From NCBI GenBank assembly GCA_038256935.1, contig JBBSJV010000049.1, positions 1-11,357 on the forward strand: 11,357 bases of DNA. The letters run 5' to 3'. Both the position numbers and the translations under genes were made by a program. The notes beneath the pieces are model-generated. The model did no database searches and had not been told where the DNA came from. It saw only the letters and a program-made list of their open reading frames with translations. Position 1 is the first letter of the stretch; each line of letters begins with the position of its first letter. This DNA is from JBBSJV01 sp038256935 (GTDB lineage: Bacteria; Patescibacteriota; JACMRA01). Positions 1-5,977 of the stretch are shown here, piece after piece.

Positions 1-392
1 AGCCAAGGCCAGGTATCAATTGTTACTTCACCTCCATCTAAATCCCACAACTCACGCTTAGTTTCTTGATAGGCTTTTTGATACATATTTAAGTTGTTTA
101 AAAACTTGCAACCTATTTCAAAACTATCGATATACAGACAAATTTCTTTTTGATCAGACATTTCCTCACCATGCCCTGCATGTGTCTTGATACTCATTAT
201 GATTTTTTGACCTTCATCTCTGACTCTAGCGTAATGACCATTGATCTTATTCCCAACATTCGGTTCAAAAATCGCACGTCTATAAATCTGCTCCGGGTGG
301 ATCATTGTTGCTCCAAGACTCAAAAGCTTTTCTCTAAGCTTAATTTTGAATGGTAAGAAATAAAACTTGGATTCGTATTCTATATCTGACAT
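1..392 (-). CDS. CYTH-domain protein (class IV adenylate cyclase-like), C-terminus beyond window edge
   Basis: This is an open frame from an ATG at 392 that runs off the left edge of the window (130 codons visible). The N-terminus reads MSDIEYESKF, giving the ExExK signature (E5, E7, K9) of the CYTH triphosphate-tunnel fold. Further typical elements follow in order: LREKLLSLGA (19-28), the basic-rich Y-A-R-V-R-D-E-G strand (54-61), IMSIKTH (65-71), and a late YQKAYQETKRELW...EVTIDTWPW segment (104-130), which matches the class IV cyclase-like branch. Family members bind triphosphates with metal ions inside a beta-barrel. Known activities include adenylate cyclase, thiamine triphosphatase and polyphosphatase, so the substrate cannot be told from sequence alone. 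It starts 7 bases after the stop of the upstream small gene, so the two are probably cotranscribed. The family call is confident; the activity is not. Confidence 0.85.
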   Translation of the reverse strand, partial: MSDIEYESKFYFLPFKIKLREKLLSLGATMIHPEQIYRRAIFEPNVGNKINGHYARVRDEGQKIIMSIKTHAGHGEEMSDQKEICLYIDSFEIGCKFLNNLNMYQKAYQETKRELWDLDGGEVTIDTWPW

Positions 393-399
393 AATTTAA

Positions 400-720
400 T
401 CAAACATCTATGATCTGTTCTGTAAAGGAAGCTACTGCAGTATTTCCAATATTTGGTGTTGCAATAACAATTGATTCATTTATGTGATCAGTGGTAATGT
501 TTTGTAAGGAAAAATTAAATCCTTGTCTCATAAAGTTTTCTACATTTTGTTCAATCAGATCTGCAAATTTTTTAAACGTTATTTCATTGCTATTAAATAT
601 TATACTGATTCCTATTCTGGCTTTAGGTAAATTTATGTCTTCGTAAAAAACATCAACCACACAAAAATTTGATTTCGTATAATATAATTGATCATTCGAT
701 CTTATGCTTTCATTTCCCAT
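400..720 (-). CDS. Small protein of unknown function, cotranscribed with the CYTH gene
   Basis: This encodes about 106 residues from the ATG at 720. A GTG at 744 would add eight residues (VDKFINRI), but it overlaps a DnaA-box-like nonamer and has no -10-like hexamer close upstream, so I prefer 720. The protein alternates beta-type hydrophobic stretches (FCVVDVFY, IGISIIF) with an amphipathic helix (FKKFADLIEQNVENFM) and ends in a Thr/Ala-rich tail. No signal peptide or membrane segment is evident, and I do not recognise a family. The TGA stop lies 7 bases before the ATG of the CYTH gene, a typical operon spacing, so a functional link to that enzyme is possible but only inferred. It is transcribed divergently from the SnoaL-like gene across a highly AT-rich spacer. 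Confidence 0.6.
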   Translation of the reverse strand: MGNESIRSNDQLYYTKSNFCVVDVFYEDINLPKARIGISIIFNSNEITFKKFADLIEQNVENFMRQGFNFSLQNITTDHINESIVIATPNIGNTAVASFTEQIIDV

Positions 721-736
721 AATTCTATTAATAAAT

Positions 737-745
737 TTATCCACA
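737..745 (+). promoter_or_regulatory. DnaA-box-like nonamer
   Basis: TTATCCACA is an exact match to the classical DnaA box. It overlaps the alternative GTG start of the 400-720 gene and borders the AT-rich spacer 746-902. One of two exact matches in the window, the other being at 1257. Function is inferred from the match alone. Confidence 0.3.
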
Positions 746-836
746 AAATTTGCAAAAGAAAACTATGAATTAAAATTTGTGTTTTTATCTAAAGACTTTT
801 AATTAAAATGTAATTACACATCTATACAGTCAAGAT

Positions 837-890
837 TTGACAATCAAGCCTATTACTATTTAAAGTATAGTTAGTATTTAAAATATACTT
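837..890 (+). promoter_or_regulatory. Promoter region and inverted repeat upstream of the SnoaL-like gene
   Basis: A consensus -35 hexamer TTGACA lies at 837-842, with a weak -10 (TTTAAA, 859-864) at 16 bases. A stronger -10, TATACT (884-889), sits 13 bases before the ATG. AAGTATA (863-869) and TATACTT (884-890) form an inverted repeat with a 14-base centre. The dyad could be an operator, or simply back-to-back -10 elements for the two divergent genes. The spacer is very AT-rich, so chance matches are a real concern. Confidence 0.4.
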
Positions 891-902
891 AATAAACATT
901 AT

Positions 903-1256
903 ATGTCTATAACTAAAACTAATTTCGATGATTTAATCGCAATGACCACATTAGGACAAGCTATAGAGGCTATTGAAAAACATTTTGCAGACGATGCACA
1001 GATCATCCAAGGAGATGGAAGGGTTTGGCACAACAAAGCAGAAATCATCACAGGTGAGCAAGAATTCTTTGGTGGAGTGGAAAGATTAGACAAATTTGAA
1101 ATTACAGAAAGTGTAGTTTCTGGAGATACCAGTTTTGATATTTCTATCATGAAAGGACTGCACACTCAAATGGGAGAATTTGACTTCAAACAAGCTTCAA
1201 TGATGCACTGGAAGGATGGAAAAGTAATTAAAGTCCAGTTTTACCCTGAGATGTAA
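903..1256 (+). CDS. SnoaL-like / NTF2-like fold protein
   Basis: This 117-residue protein matches the SnoaL-like branch of the NTF2-like superfamily in length and pattern. An N-terminal helix carrying AIEAIEKHFADDAQIIQGDG (20-39) is followed by a short turn with HNKAEIITGEQEFF (43-56). Beta strands come next (KFEITESVVSGDTSFDISI), and the final pair of strands contains MMHWKDGKVIKVQFYPEM. The family forms a cone-shaped pocket, and members range from small-molecule isomerases and hydrolases to non-catalytic binding proteins. No substrate can be assigned here. The protein has no signal peptide, so it should be cytoplasmic. The gene stands alone, with its own promoter region and an intrinsic terminator 21 bases after the stop. 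No Shine-Dalgarno sequence precedes the ATG. Confidence 0.85.
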   Translation: MSITKTNFDDLIAMTTLGQAIEAIEKHFADDAQIIQGDGRVWHNKAEIITGEQEFFGGVERLDKFEITESVVSGDTSFDISIMKGLHTQMGEFDFKQASMMHWKDGKVIKVQFYPEM

Positions 1257-1265
1257 TTATCCACA
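1257..1265 (+). promoter_or_regulatory. DnaA-box-like nonamer
   Basis: TTATCCACA begins directly after the TAA stop of the SnoaL-like gene. It has the same sequence and orientation as the box at 737-745. Function is inferred from the match alone. Confidence 0.3.
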
Positions 1266-1277
1266 AATTATAATTAG

Positions 1278-1302
1278 CCCTCACCTTCACGTGGGGGTTT
1301 TT
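1278..1302 (+). terminator. Intrinsic terminator after the SnoaL-like gene
   Basis: CCCTCAC (1278-1284) pairs with GTGGGGG (1291-1297), including one G-T wobble, around a six-base loop. Five T residues follow immediately (1298-1302). This is a clean rho-independent terminator for the plus strand. Confidence 0.8.
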
Positions 1303-1339
1303 AGTTGATTAAGTTTCAGTTTTATGAATTACTGATATA

Positions 1340-1639
1340 ATGTCAGACAAACCTAATAGAGAATTTTATACAAATTCAAGAGACCTTGCCGATAGAAACG
1401 GAAAATCAAGAGAAGTTAATAACTTAAAAATTGAAACAAGAGTAATTAAGTTTTGGTCCTATTACGTTCTTATTGTTATGGTCGAACTACTAAAGATTGA
1501 TAATACTTCAAGAAGGAAATTAGATATAACGATTAACGATAGATGTAGATCTCAATTGCTAGACTCACATAACCCAAATTTTAGACTAATGAAAGTATTA
1601 ACAGGCAATGAAACAGTTTGGATAGAGGTATTGGAATAG
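1340..1639 (+). CDS. Small hypothetical protein
   Basis: This encodes 99 residues with no family I recognise. The N-terminal third is polar and charged (MSDKPNREFYTNSRDLADRN). A hydrophobic stretch follows (VIKFWSYYVLIVMVELL, about 35-51), which is long enough for one membrane helix but interrupted by a glutamate. The C-terminal part is basic and strand-like (RRKLDITINDRCRSQLL, then VWIEVLE at the end). The start is uncertain because the ATG overlaps a perfect TATAAT hexamer (1336-1341). If that hexamer is the -10, transcription would begin inside the frame, and the next in-frame Met is residue 47. The stop lies one base from the convergent stop of the HExxH gene, an unusually tight arrangement. 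Confidence 0.5.
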   Translation: MSDKPNREFYTNSRDLADRNGKSREVNNLKIETRVIKFWSYYVLIVMVELLKIDNTSRRKLDITINDRCRSQLLDSHNPNFRLMKVLTGNETVWIEVLE

Positions 1640-1640
1640 C

Positions 1641-2360
1641 CTACAAATTGTTTAATAACGATCTTAAATGCTGCTTATCACTAATCATCTGGTATTCTGT
1701 CAGCTCTAATACTTCTAAAGTAGCAACATACTTATTATAAAGATTATGATCTGATATGATTTTGTTTAGGAAAAAACTAAAATAAAGATAACCTAAATCA
1801 ATGTCTGGTTGAGGATTTTTTTGACTCTGGCAATATTTATTAAACTCTTTATTTTCTTTAAATAATATTTTTATTTGGTTAGGCAGGTAATTGACTACAG
1901 AAAGCAGATTTTGTTCATCACAGAAGCATGCATAAATAATATAAAATACTAGATGATCCAATACAAAATTGTTCATATCACTATATTTTTTTAAAAATTC
2001 AACTTGGCCTTTAACTGCACATAACTCCTCATGTCTACGCTTTCTTCCTACAAATTGATATGGTATGCTAAAACCATAAGTCAACCCAAAAAAGACTTGT
2101 TTATCAACAATTCGCTGGCGATCGTGATGAACTATTTCGTGAGGTATATCTGACAAATGAACAAGTAAATCAGCCTTAATTTTCAAAAATCCATCTGCTT
2201 CTGATTCACTATATTCGAGTAGTATTTTATACTTTACCCATAAACTTGCAAAGCTTTTATACCAATCGTCGTTTAAAAATATCTTTGGGTAAACTGACAT
2301 GCACGGCAGATCGCTATTAACTGCAATTTTAAAATTATTACTTAGAATATAGTTCCCCAT
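1641..2360 (-). CDS. Hypothetical protein with an HExxH motif, possible zinc metallopeptidase
   Basis: This 239-residue protein carries PHEIVHHDRQ, an exact HExxH (H74, E75, H78). About 34 residues on is RRHEELCAVKGQVEFLKKY (109-126), where E111 or E112 could be the third zinc ligand. In many gluzincins the second helix has this E-x-x-A...F-L pattern, so a metallopeptidase fold is plausible. I do not recognise the exact family, and a chance HExxH cannot be excluded. There is no signal peptide or clear membrane segment, and the C-terminal half is helical and rich in Tyr, Asn and Leu. The ATG at 2360 lies inside the 3' end of the upstream gene (23-base overlap), which points to translational coupling and a shared role. 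The gene ends one base from a convergent neighbour. Confidence 0.65.
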   Translation of the reverse strand: MGNYILSNNFKIAVNSDLPCMSVYPKIFLNDDWYKSFASLWVKYKILLEYSESEADGFLKIKADLLVHLSDIPHEIVHHDRQRIVDKQVFFGLTYGFSIPYQFVGRKRRHEELCAVKGQVEFLKKYSDMNNFVLDHLVFYIIYACFCDEQNLLSVVNYLPNQIKILFKENKEFNKYCQSQKNPQPDIDLGYLYFSFFLNKIISDHNLYNKYVATLEVLELTEYQMISDKQHLRSLLNNL

Positions 2361-2652
2361 TTACATACCCATCACATAGCTCTGATAAGGCTTTTATGAC
2401 CAATTTTTTTCGTTTTTCAGGCGGGTAATTTGCTATAGTTTTATAGGTTTTAACCTCCTCAGGGTCATCAAATCTTGCAAAATCCAAATCAGCAAAATCA
2501 TTCTCTCCCACTCTAAATCCATTTCCGAGTTGAAAATATACGTATTTGGTAGCTAAATATGGTATTTGAGAGATGGTAATAGTAATTAAAGTCCCAATCA
2601 GTTTAGGATCAATGTTTATGTTATCCAATAATTCTCTCCATTGAATCTCCAT
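2338..2652 (-). CDS. Small protein with a possible membrane segment, coupled to the HExxH gene
   Basis: This encodes 104 residues from the ATG at 2652; a TTG two codons upstream is a less likely start. Residues about 18-40 (LIGTLITITISQIPYLATKY plus VYF) are hydrophobic enough for one membrane helix. They are followed by an acidic stretch (ENDFADLDFARFDDPEE) and a basic helix (PPEKRKKLVIKALSELCDGY). I recognise no family. A -10-like TATCTT lies five bases before the ATG. The last 23 bases overlap the start of the HExxH gene, so the pair forms a two-gene unit. The acidic and basic parts could form an interaction module or inhibitor for the partner, but this is only inferred. Confidence 0.6.
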   Translation of the reverse strand: MEIQWRELLDNINIDPKLIGTLITITISQIPYLATKYVYFQLGNGFRVGENDFADLDFARFDDPEEVKTYKTIANYPPEKRKKLVIKALSELCDGYVNGELYSK

Positions 2653-2713
2653 AACCAAAGATAAGCATAGTTTGCTGGTTTTGCAAAGAAATATAACTTT
2701 AAATTATGACAAA

Positions 2714-3241
2714 TTAATCTAAAGTATAGTTTCCATCGTTATTAAAAAAAGTACTTACAGCTAAAGTAACCAAACCTTCGCTTTCAACAATGATCTTATT
2801 ACCAAAAGTATCTACTATTTTTAAAGTACTAAAGACTACCTCATCAAGTATAACTTGATAATTTACTTCAGCAAAAACTGTCATTCCATTAACTACAATT
2901 GGTACAACTAAATTGGTAATTTTTGGTTCATTTTGCTCAGTTGGTTCATATATATAAACTTCTTGGCCACATAAGTTCCCATTTAGGATATTTCTCCTTG
3001 CTAAACTATAGGCTTGATTTGTGAGAGTTTGGTTTTGGTTTTGGTTTTCGGTAAGGGTTACTTTAATGGCTTGGTAGTTTATTTCACATTCCGCTTCTAC
3101 AGGTCTACTTGATGGCAAGACAAAATCTGTACTTTGAGCAGCCATTGCTACTTCAGTAAGTGGTATTAAAGCAAGTAACGCAGCTCTTAAAAAACTGTAT
3201 TTATTATAAATTAGGTTTGGCTTATCTATTGTAGAGTTCAT
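2714..3241 (-). CDS. Secreted protein of unknown function with N-terminal signal peptide
   Basis: This encodes 175 residues from the ATG at 3241; a TTG three codons upstream is less likely. The N-terminus has a long polar n-region, then FLRAALLALIPLTEVAMA (17-34) and a signal peptidase-type A-M-A / A-Q junction, so export is likely. The mature part contains two cysteines (C52, C91) that could form a disulfide. It has an NQNQNQ stretch (67-71 region) encoded by a hexanucleotide repeat, and a C-terminal half of alternating beta strands (ITNLVVPIVVNG, VNYQVILDEVVFSTLKIVD) that looks like a small beta-rich extracellular domain. No membrane anchor or sorting signal follows. I do not recognise a family. 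It is the first gene of its own minus-strand unit, divergent from gatB. Confidence 0.65.
   Translation of the reverse strand: MNSTIDKPNLIYNKYSFLRAALLALIPLTEVAMAAQSTDFVLPSSRPVEAECEINYQAIKVTLTENQNQNQTLTNQAYSLARRNILNGNLCGQEVYIYEPTEQNEPKITNLVVPIVVNGMTVFAEVNYQVILDEVVFSTLKIVDTFGNKIIVESEGLVTLAVSTFFNNDGNYTLD
3029..3048. repeat. Hexanucleotide microsatellite within the secreted-protein gene
   Basis: The plus strand shows about three tandem TTGGTT/TTGGTTTT-type units. On the coding (minus) strand these give alternating Asn and Gln codons (NQNQNQ). A six-base unit changes length without breaking the frame, so this could be a site of neutral length variation. Confidence 0.5.
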
Positions 3242-3331
3242 TTTGTGCAAATTTAAATTAACTTTTAACTATTACAACAAAAATAAATTTTAGTAAGGTA
3301 AATCACTTTGAATCAATTCTAAACCCTAGCC

Positions 3332-3366
3332 TTGACTATAAACTAGACTTTAACTTAAGATACACT
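3332..3366 (+). promoter_or_regulatory. Probable gatB promoter
   Basis: TTGACT (3332-3337) is a strong -35. TAAGAT (3356-3361) follows at 18 bases; a better-placed -10-like TACACT (3361-3366) ends five bases before the ATG. Either choice puts the transcription start within a few bases of the start codon, and no Shine-Dalgarno is present. Confidence 0.5.
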
Positions 3367-3371
3367 AATAT

Positions 3372-4829
3372 ATGACCCTTTATCCAATCATCGGTTTGGA
3401 AGTCCACGCTCAGCTAAATACCAAGACCAAATTGTTTTGTAGATGCCTCAATGAATACACCCCTGATACCCCCAATAAAAACATTTGCCCATTTTGTACT
3501 GGGCAACCTGGAGCCTTGCCAGTGCTCAACAAAGCTGTGGTACAAAAAGCCATCGCCTTTGGAGTGGCAGTACATGCTAATATCCCGAGTGAAACTAGAT
3601 GGGATCGCAAAAACTATTTTTATCCTGATTTACCTACAGGTTATCAGATCTCTCAATACGACAACCCGATTGTTGAAGGTGGCATTGTCGAGTTTTATGT
3701 CCAAGACGATGAAAAATCTACTCCCCGCAAACATTCAGTCCAACTTACTAGAGCTCACCTTGAAGCCGATGCTGGTAAGTCCCTGCATGTTGGTAATAAA
3801 ACCCTTGTGGACTACAACCGTAGCGGCTGTCCTCTGGTTGAGATCGTGTCAGAGCCTGTGATCAGATCAGCAGCTGAAGCCATGGCCTATGTAGCAGAAT
3901 TACAATTACTTGTTCGCACAATTGGTATCTCTGATGGTGACATGGACAAGGGGCAAATGAGATTTGACTGCAATTTGAGCCTTCAAACTGAAGAAGAACA
4001 CAGGACAGGAAAACTGCCAAGCTACAAAGTAGAAATTAAAAACATCAACTCCATCAGAGCAGTGGGGCGAGCAATTGAATACGAAATCAAGAGACAAACT
4101 GAGATGCTAATTGATGGACAAACCCCTGCTCAAGAAACAAGAGGCTGGAAAGATGACCTAAACAAAAGCGTTGCTCAAAGAAGCAAAGAAGAAGCTCACG
4201 ATTATAGATATTTCCCTGAACCTGATCTACAAATACTATCTATCAGACCCCAAGACATTCCTCATATCGATGACTTACCAGCTCTACCTAATGTCAAAAG
4301 AGAGCAGTATCTGGAAGCTGGATTAAACTTTCAAACAGCACATCTTTTTGTCAGCCAAGTAGAGGTTGGTGATTTTTACAACCTTTCTATAGACGGGGTA
4401 AACGATGATAAACTAAAGAAAAACATTGCAAACATTATCTCAACCAACCTGCAATCTACAGCTGCTAAAAGTGAAAAAAGCATCAATGAAATAGCAAGCC
4501 CGGATAAGATCAAAGAAATTGCAAGTTTGTACACAGAAGATAAAATTAGCAACCAAGCGGTCCAAACCATCATCGATGAATTAGCCATGAGCCCTGAGCA
4601 AACCGTAGAGATGATCACATCAAGTAAGGGTCTTATCCAAGTATCTGATGATAGTAGCCTAATCCCAATTGTCGAGCAGGTTATCTCTGAGAACCCAAAC
4701 CCAGTAAATGAATACAAAGAGGGTAAAGTCCAAGTAATAGGGTTTTTGGTAGGCCAATGCATGAAAGCTAGCCGTGGTAGCGGAAACCCAAAGAAGTTTA
4801 AGGAACTGCTAGAAAAAGAATTGAGTTAA
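3372..4829 (+). CDS. gatB: Aspartyl/glutamyl-tRNA amidotransferase subunit B
   Basis: GatB is the kinase/tRNA-binding subunit of the GatCAB complex. It turns misacylated Glu-tRNA(Gln) and Asp-tRNA(Asn) into Gln-tRNA and Asn-tRNA in the cytoplasm. At 485 residues it is full length. Hallmarks include IGLEVHAQLNTKTK (7-20), a zinc-type cysteine set (C23, C25, C39, C42) and DRKNYFYPDLPTGYQISQ (78-95). These are followed by LEADAGKS (130-137), DYNRSGCPLVEIVSEP (147-162), KVEIKNINS (219-227) and SKEEAHDYRYFPEPDL (271-286). The C-terminal YqeY-like domain ends in the usual GFLVGQCMKASRGSGNPKKF (457-476). The start follows from the promoter and the conserved N-terminus. gatA and gatC are not adjacent. 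A degenerate copy of its last ~95 bases lies about 490 bases downstream (5215-5312). Confidence 0.98.
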   Translation: MTLYPIIGLEVHAQLNTKTKLFCRCLNEYTPDTPNKNICPFCTGQPGALPVLNKAVVQKAIAFGVAVHANIPSETRWDRKNYFYPDLPTGYQISQYDNPIVEGGIVEFYVQDDEKSTPRKHSVQLTRAHLEADAGKSLHVGNKTLVDYNRSGCPLVEIVSEPVIRSAAEAMAYVAELQLLVRTIGISDGDMDKGQMRFDCNLSLQTEEEHRTGKLPSYKVEIKNINSIRAVGRAIEYEIKRQTEMLIDGQTPAQETRGWKDDLNKSVAQRSKEEAHDYRYFPEPDLQILSIRPQDIPHIDDLPALPNVKREQYLEAGLNFQTAHLFVSQVEVGDFYNLSIDGVNDDKLKKNIANIISTNLQSTAAKSEKSINEIASPDKIKEIASLYTEDKISNQAVQTIIDELAMSPEQTVEMITSSKGLIQVSDDSSLIPIVEQVISENPNPVNEYKEGKVQVIGFLVGQCMKASRGSGNPKKFKELLEKELS

Positions 4830-4833
4830 AAAA

Positions 4834-5165
4834 CTATATTTCTTTAACCACTTCAAATTTACTAGAACTATTTACAACTCCATTTGGAGTACCACATAGA
4901 CTAAGACCATAAATTTTTGGTCTGAAATTTTGGCTTTTGTTAATAATTTTCCTAGTATCTAGTAGATTTTTTTGCTCCGATTTCTTTGTTGGCAATTTCA
5001 TAATAAACTCGAGGTGAAGTCCCAGTTTTTTTAATTAAACCCTTTTCAACCAGTTTTTCAGTTGCCTATGAATTGCCTGAGCAGAAAAACTATCAAATCC
5101 CGCACAGTCACTTGTCCTTGCTTTTCTATGTAGTCAATTATTCTAATTGAGGTATCGGTTTTCAT
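4834..5165 (-). pseudogene. Broken winged-helix (HTH) transcriptional regulator gene
   Basis: From an ATG at 5165 the minus strand reads MKTDTSIRIIDYIEKQGQVT, a typical start of a winged-helix domain. The frame is then lost, and the other two frames carry the rest: FSAQAIHRQLK (recognition helix) and KLVEKGLIKKTGTSPRVYYE (wing), ending at a TAG at 4952. One extra G in the CGGGA run and one extra A in the AAAAA run (the CTGAAAAACTGG region) would join the three pieces into one continuous HTH domain. A further open stretch in another frame runs to 4834 and may be the lost C-terminus. A TATAAA hexamer (5174-5179) eight bases before the ATG remains as a promoter relic. The gene faces gatB tail-to-tail. 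It could instead be intact if these runs are sequencing errors. Confidence 0.65.
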
Positions 5166-5214
5166 AATCTAGGTTTATAATTTATAGTTTAGTATAAACA
5201 ATCAAATTCTAACC

Positions 5215-5312
5215 AAGTCTAAGTAATAGGGTTTTGATAGGCCAGTGCATAAAAGCCAGCCGTGGTAGCGGAAATCCAAAGAAGTTTAAGGAATTACTGT
5301 AAAAAGAGCTAG
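5215..5312 (+). pseudogene. Degenerate duplicate of the gatB 3' end
   Basis: This stretch aligns with 4726-4820 of gatB with about ten mismatches and one deleted T over some 95 bases. Nine of the ten changes are transitions. The frame is destroyed by CAA to TAA and GAA to TAA changes and by a T5 to T4 deletion in the GGGTTTTT run. Most of the other changes are synonymous (for example CAA/CAG, GCT/GCC, AAC/AAT, CTG/TTA), so the copy seems to have diverged while still coding and decayed later. Similarity fades before 5215 and after about 5312. Only the tail of the YqeY-like domain is represented, so it cannot be a functional gene. Confidence 0.9.
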
Positions 5313-5370
5313 TATGATTTAAATAAACTTGATTTTGTTTGAAACTTACTAACTTAAAATACAAATTAAA

Positions 5371-5397
5371 TAAAAAATACCCCTCACAGCAAAGGGG
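5371..5397 (-). terminator. Intrinsic terminator of the 5422-5688 gene
   Basis: On the minus strand CCCCT and AGGGG pair around an eight-base loop (5380-5397). A T-rich run (TATTTTTTA) follows at 5379-5371. It lies 24 bases after the stop of the small minus-strand gene. Confidence 0.75.
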
Positions 5398-5421
5398 CTA
5401 AATATAAATATTTATGGCAGT

Positions 5422-5688
5422 CTAAGCATCTACTTTAGAATCTGTTGGTGAACTAACTAAATATAGCTTTCTAAATTCTTCGTAAGCATTTGCTGGCAAA
5501 ATGTCGGTAACACCTGGAATACAATAATCACCATTGGGGTCACGAACTATTCTACAACCTTTAAATTCATGACCAGCACCATGATGGGCAATTTCATCGG
5601 AAGGCATTGCTCGGACTATTGCTATTGCTTGAGCTAAAAAATCCGCAACTTGCATATTTTCTAATTCTTGTAAATTTACTTCAGACAT
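5422..5688 (-). CDS. Small hypothetical protein
   Basis: This encodes 88 residues with no family I recognise. The N-terminus (MSEVNLQELENMQVADFLAQ) is acidic and helical. A His- and Gly-containing centre follows (IAHHGAGHEFKGCRIVRDPN), then GDYCIPGVTDILP and a last helix. The centre holds H35, H36, H40 and C45, with C56 further on, which could bind a metal, though nothing confirms it. There is no signal peptide. A TATAAA hexamer (5695-5700) lies six bases before the ATG and an intrinsic terminator follows, so this is a complete single-gene transcription unit, which supports it being real. Confidence 0.65.
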   Translation of the reverse strand: MSEVNLQELENMQVADFLAQAIAIVRAMPSDEIAHHGAGHEFKGCRIVRDPNGDYCIPGVTDILPANAYEEFRKLYLVSSPTDSKVDA

Positions 5689-5694
5689 AATAAT

Positions 5695-5700
5695 TTTATA
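5695..5700 (-). promoter_or_regulatory. -10 element of the 5422-5688 gene
   Basis: TATAAA on the minus strand ends six bases before the ATG at 5688. Transcription would start at or next to the start codon, implying a leaderless mRNA. No clear -35 was found. Confidence 0.4.
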
Positions 5701-5900
5701 GTACTTTAATAACAGTTAAATTTTAAATAATTAACTTTACCTAAAAAAAGCTGGTATATAGGAGCTAGTCAATAAGAATTGGTGATTTATCATTCACTTT
5801 AGAAGAAAAATAATGAAAATAAAATGAGTCCTAATATTGATAACTTTTAAACGATTCTTCCCCTAAATCTATTAATTTCACATAACTTGAAAACTAATGA

Positions 5901-5927
5901 AATAAAAATACCTCTAGTTAAAGGGGG
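5901..5927 (-). terminator. Intrinsic terminator of the broken exported-protein gene
   Basis: On the minus strand CCCCT pairs with AGAGG (one G-T wobble) around a six-base loop (5911-5926), followed by TATTTTTATT (5910-5901). It closely resembles the terminator at 5371-5397. Its place, about 50 bases after the third-frame stop at 5978, supports that stop as the original gene end. Confidence 0.6.
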
Positions 5928-5977
5928 AAATACTAATTTCGAAAATATCAACTTCTATTATATAATAATAGTTTAAA

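Noticed and set aside
150..356. Plus-strand open frame of 68 codons
   Set aside because: It lies opposite the CYTH gene, whose motifs are clear; the plus-strand peptide has no protein-like pattern.
899..1165. Minus-strand open frame opposite the SnoaL-like gene
   Set aside because: It is an antisense shadow; the plus-strand protein matches a known fold and has a terminator.
3410..4762. Several open frames inside gatB on both strands
   Set aside because: All are overlapped by the strongly conserved gatB frame.
4903..4922. Hairpin AGACCA/TGGTCT
   Set aside because: No T run follows on either strand and it lies within the broken regulator gene, so a terminator role is not supported.
5767..5895. 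Minus-strand stretch with coding-like words (KLIDLGEESFKSYQY, then a stop, then about 21 codons)
   Set aside because: Only about 43 codons with one stop in AT-rich DNA; chance is a sufficient explanation.
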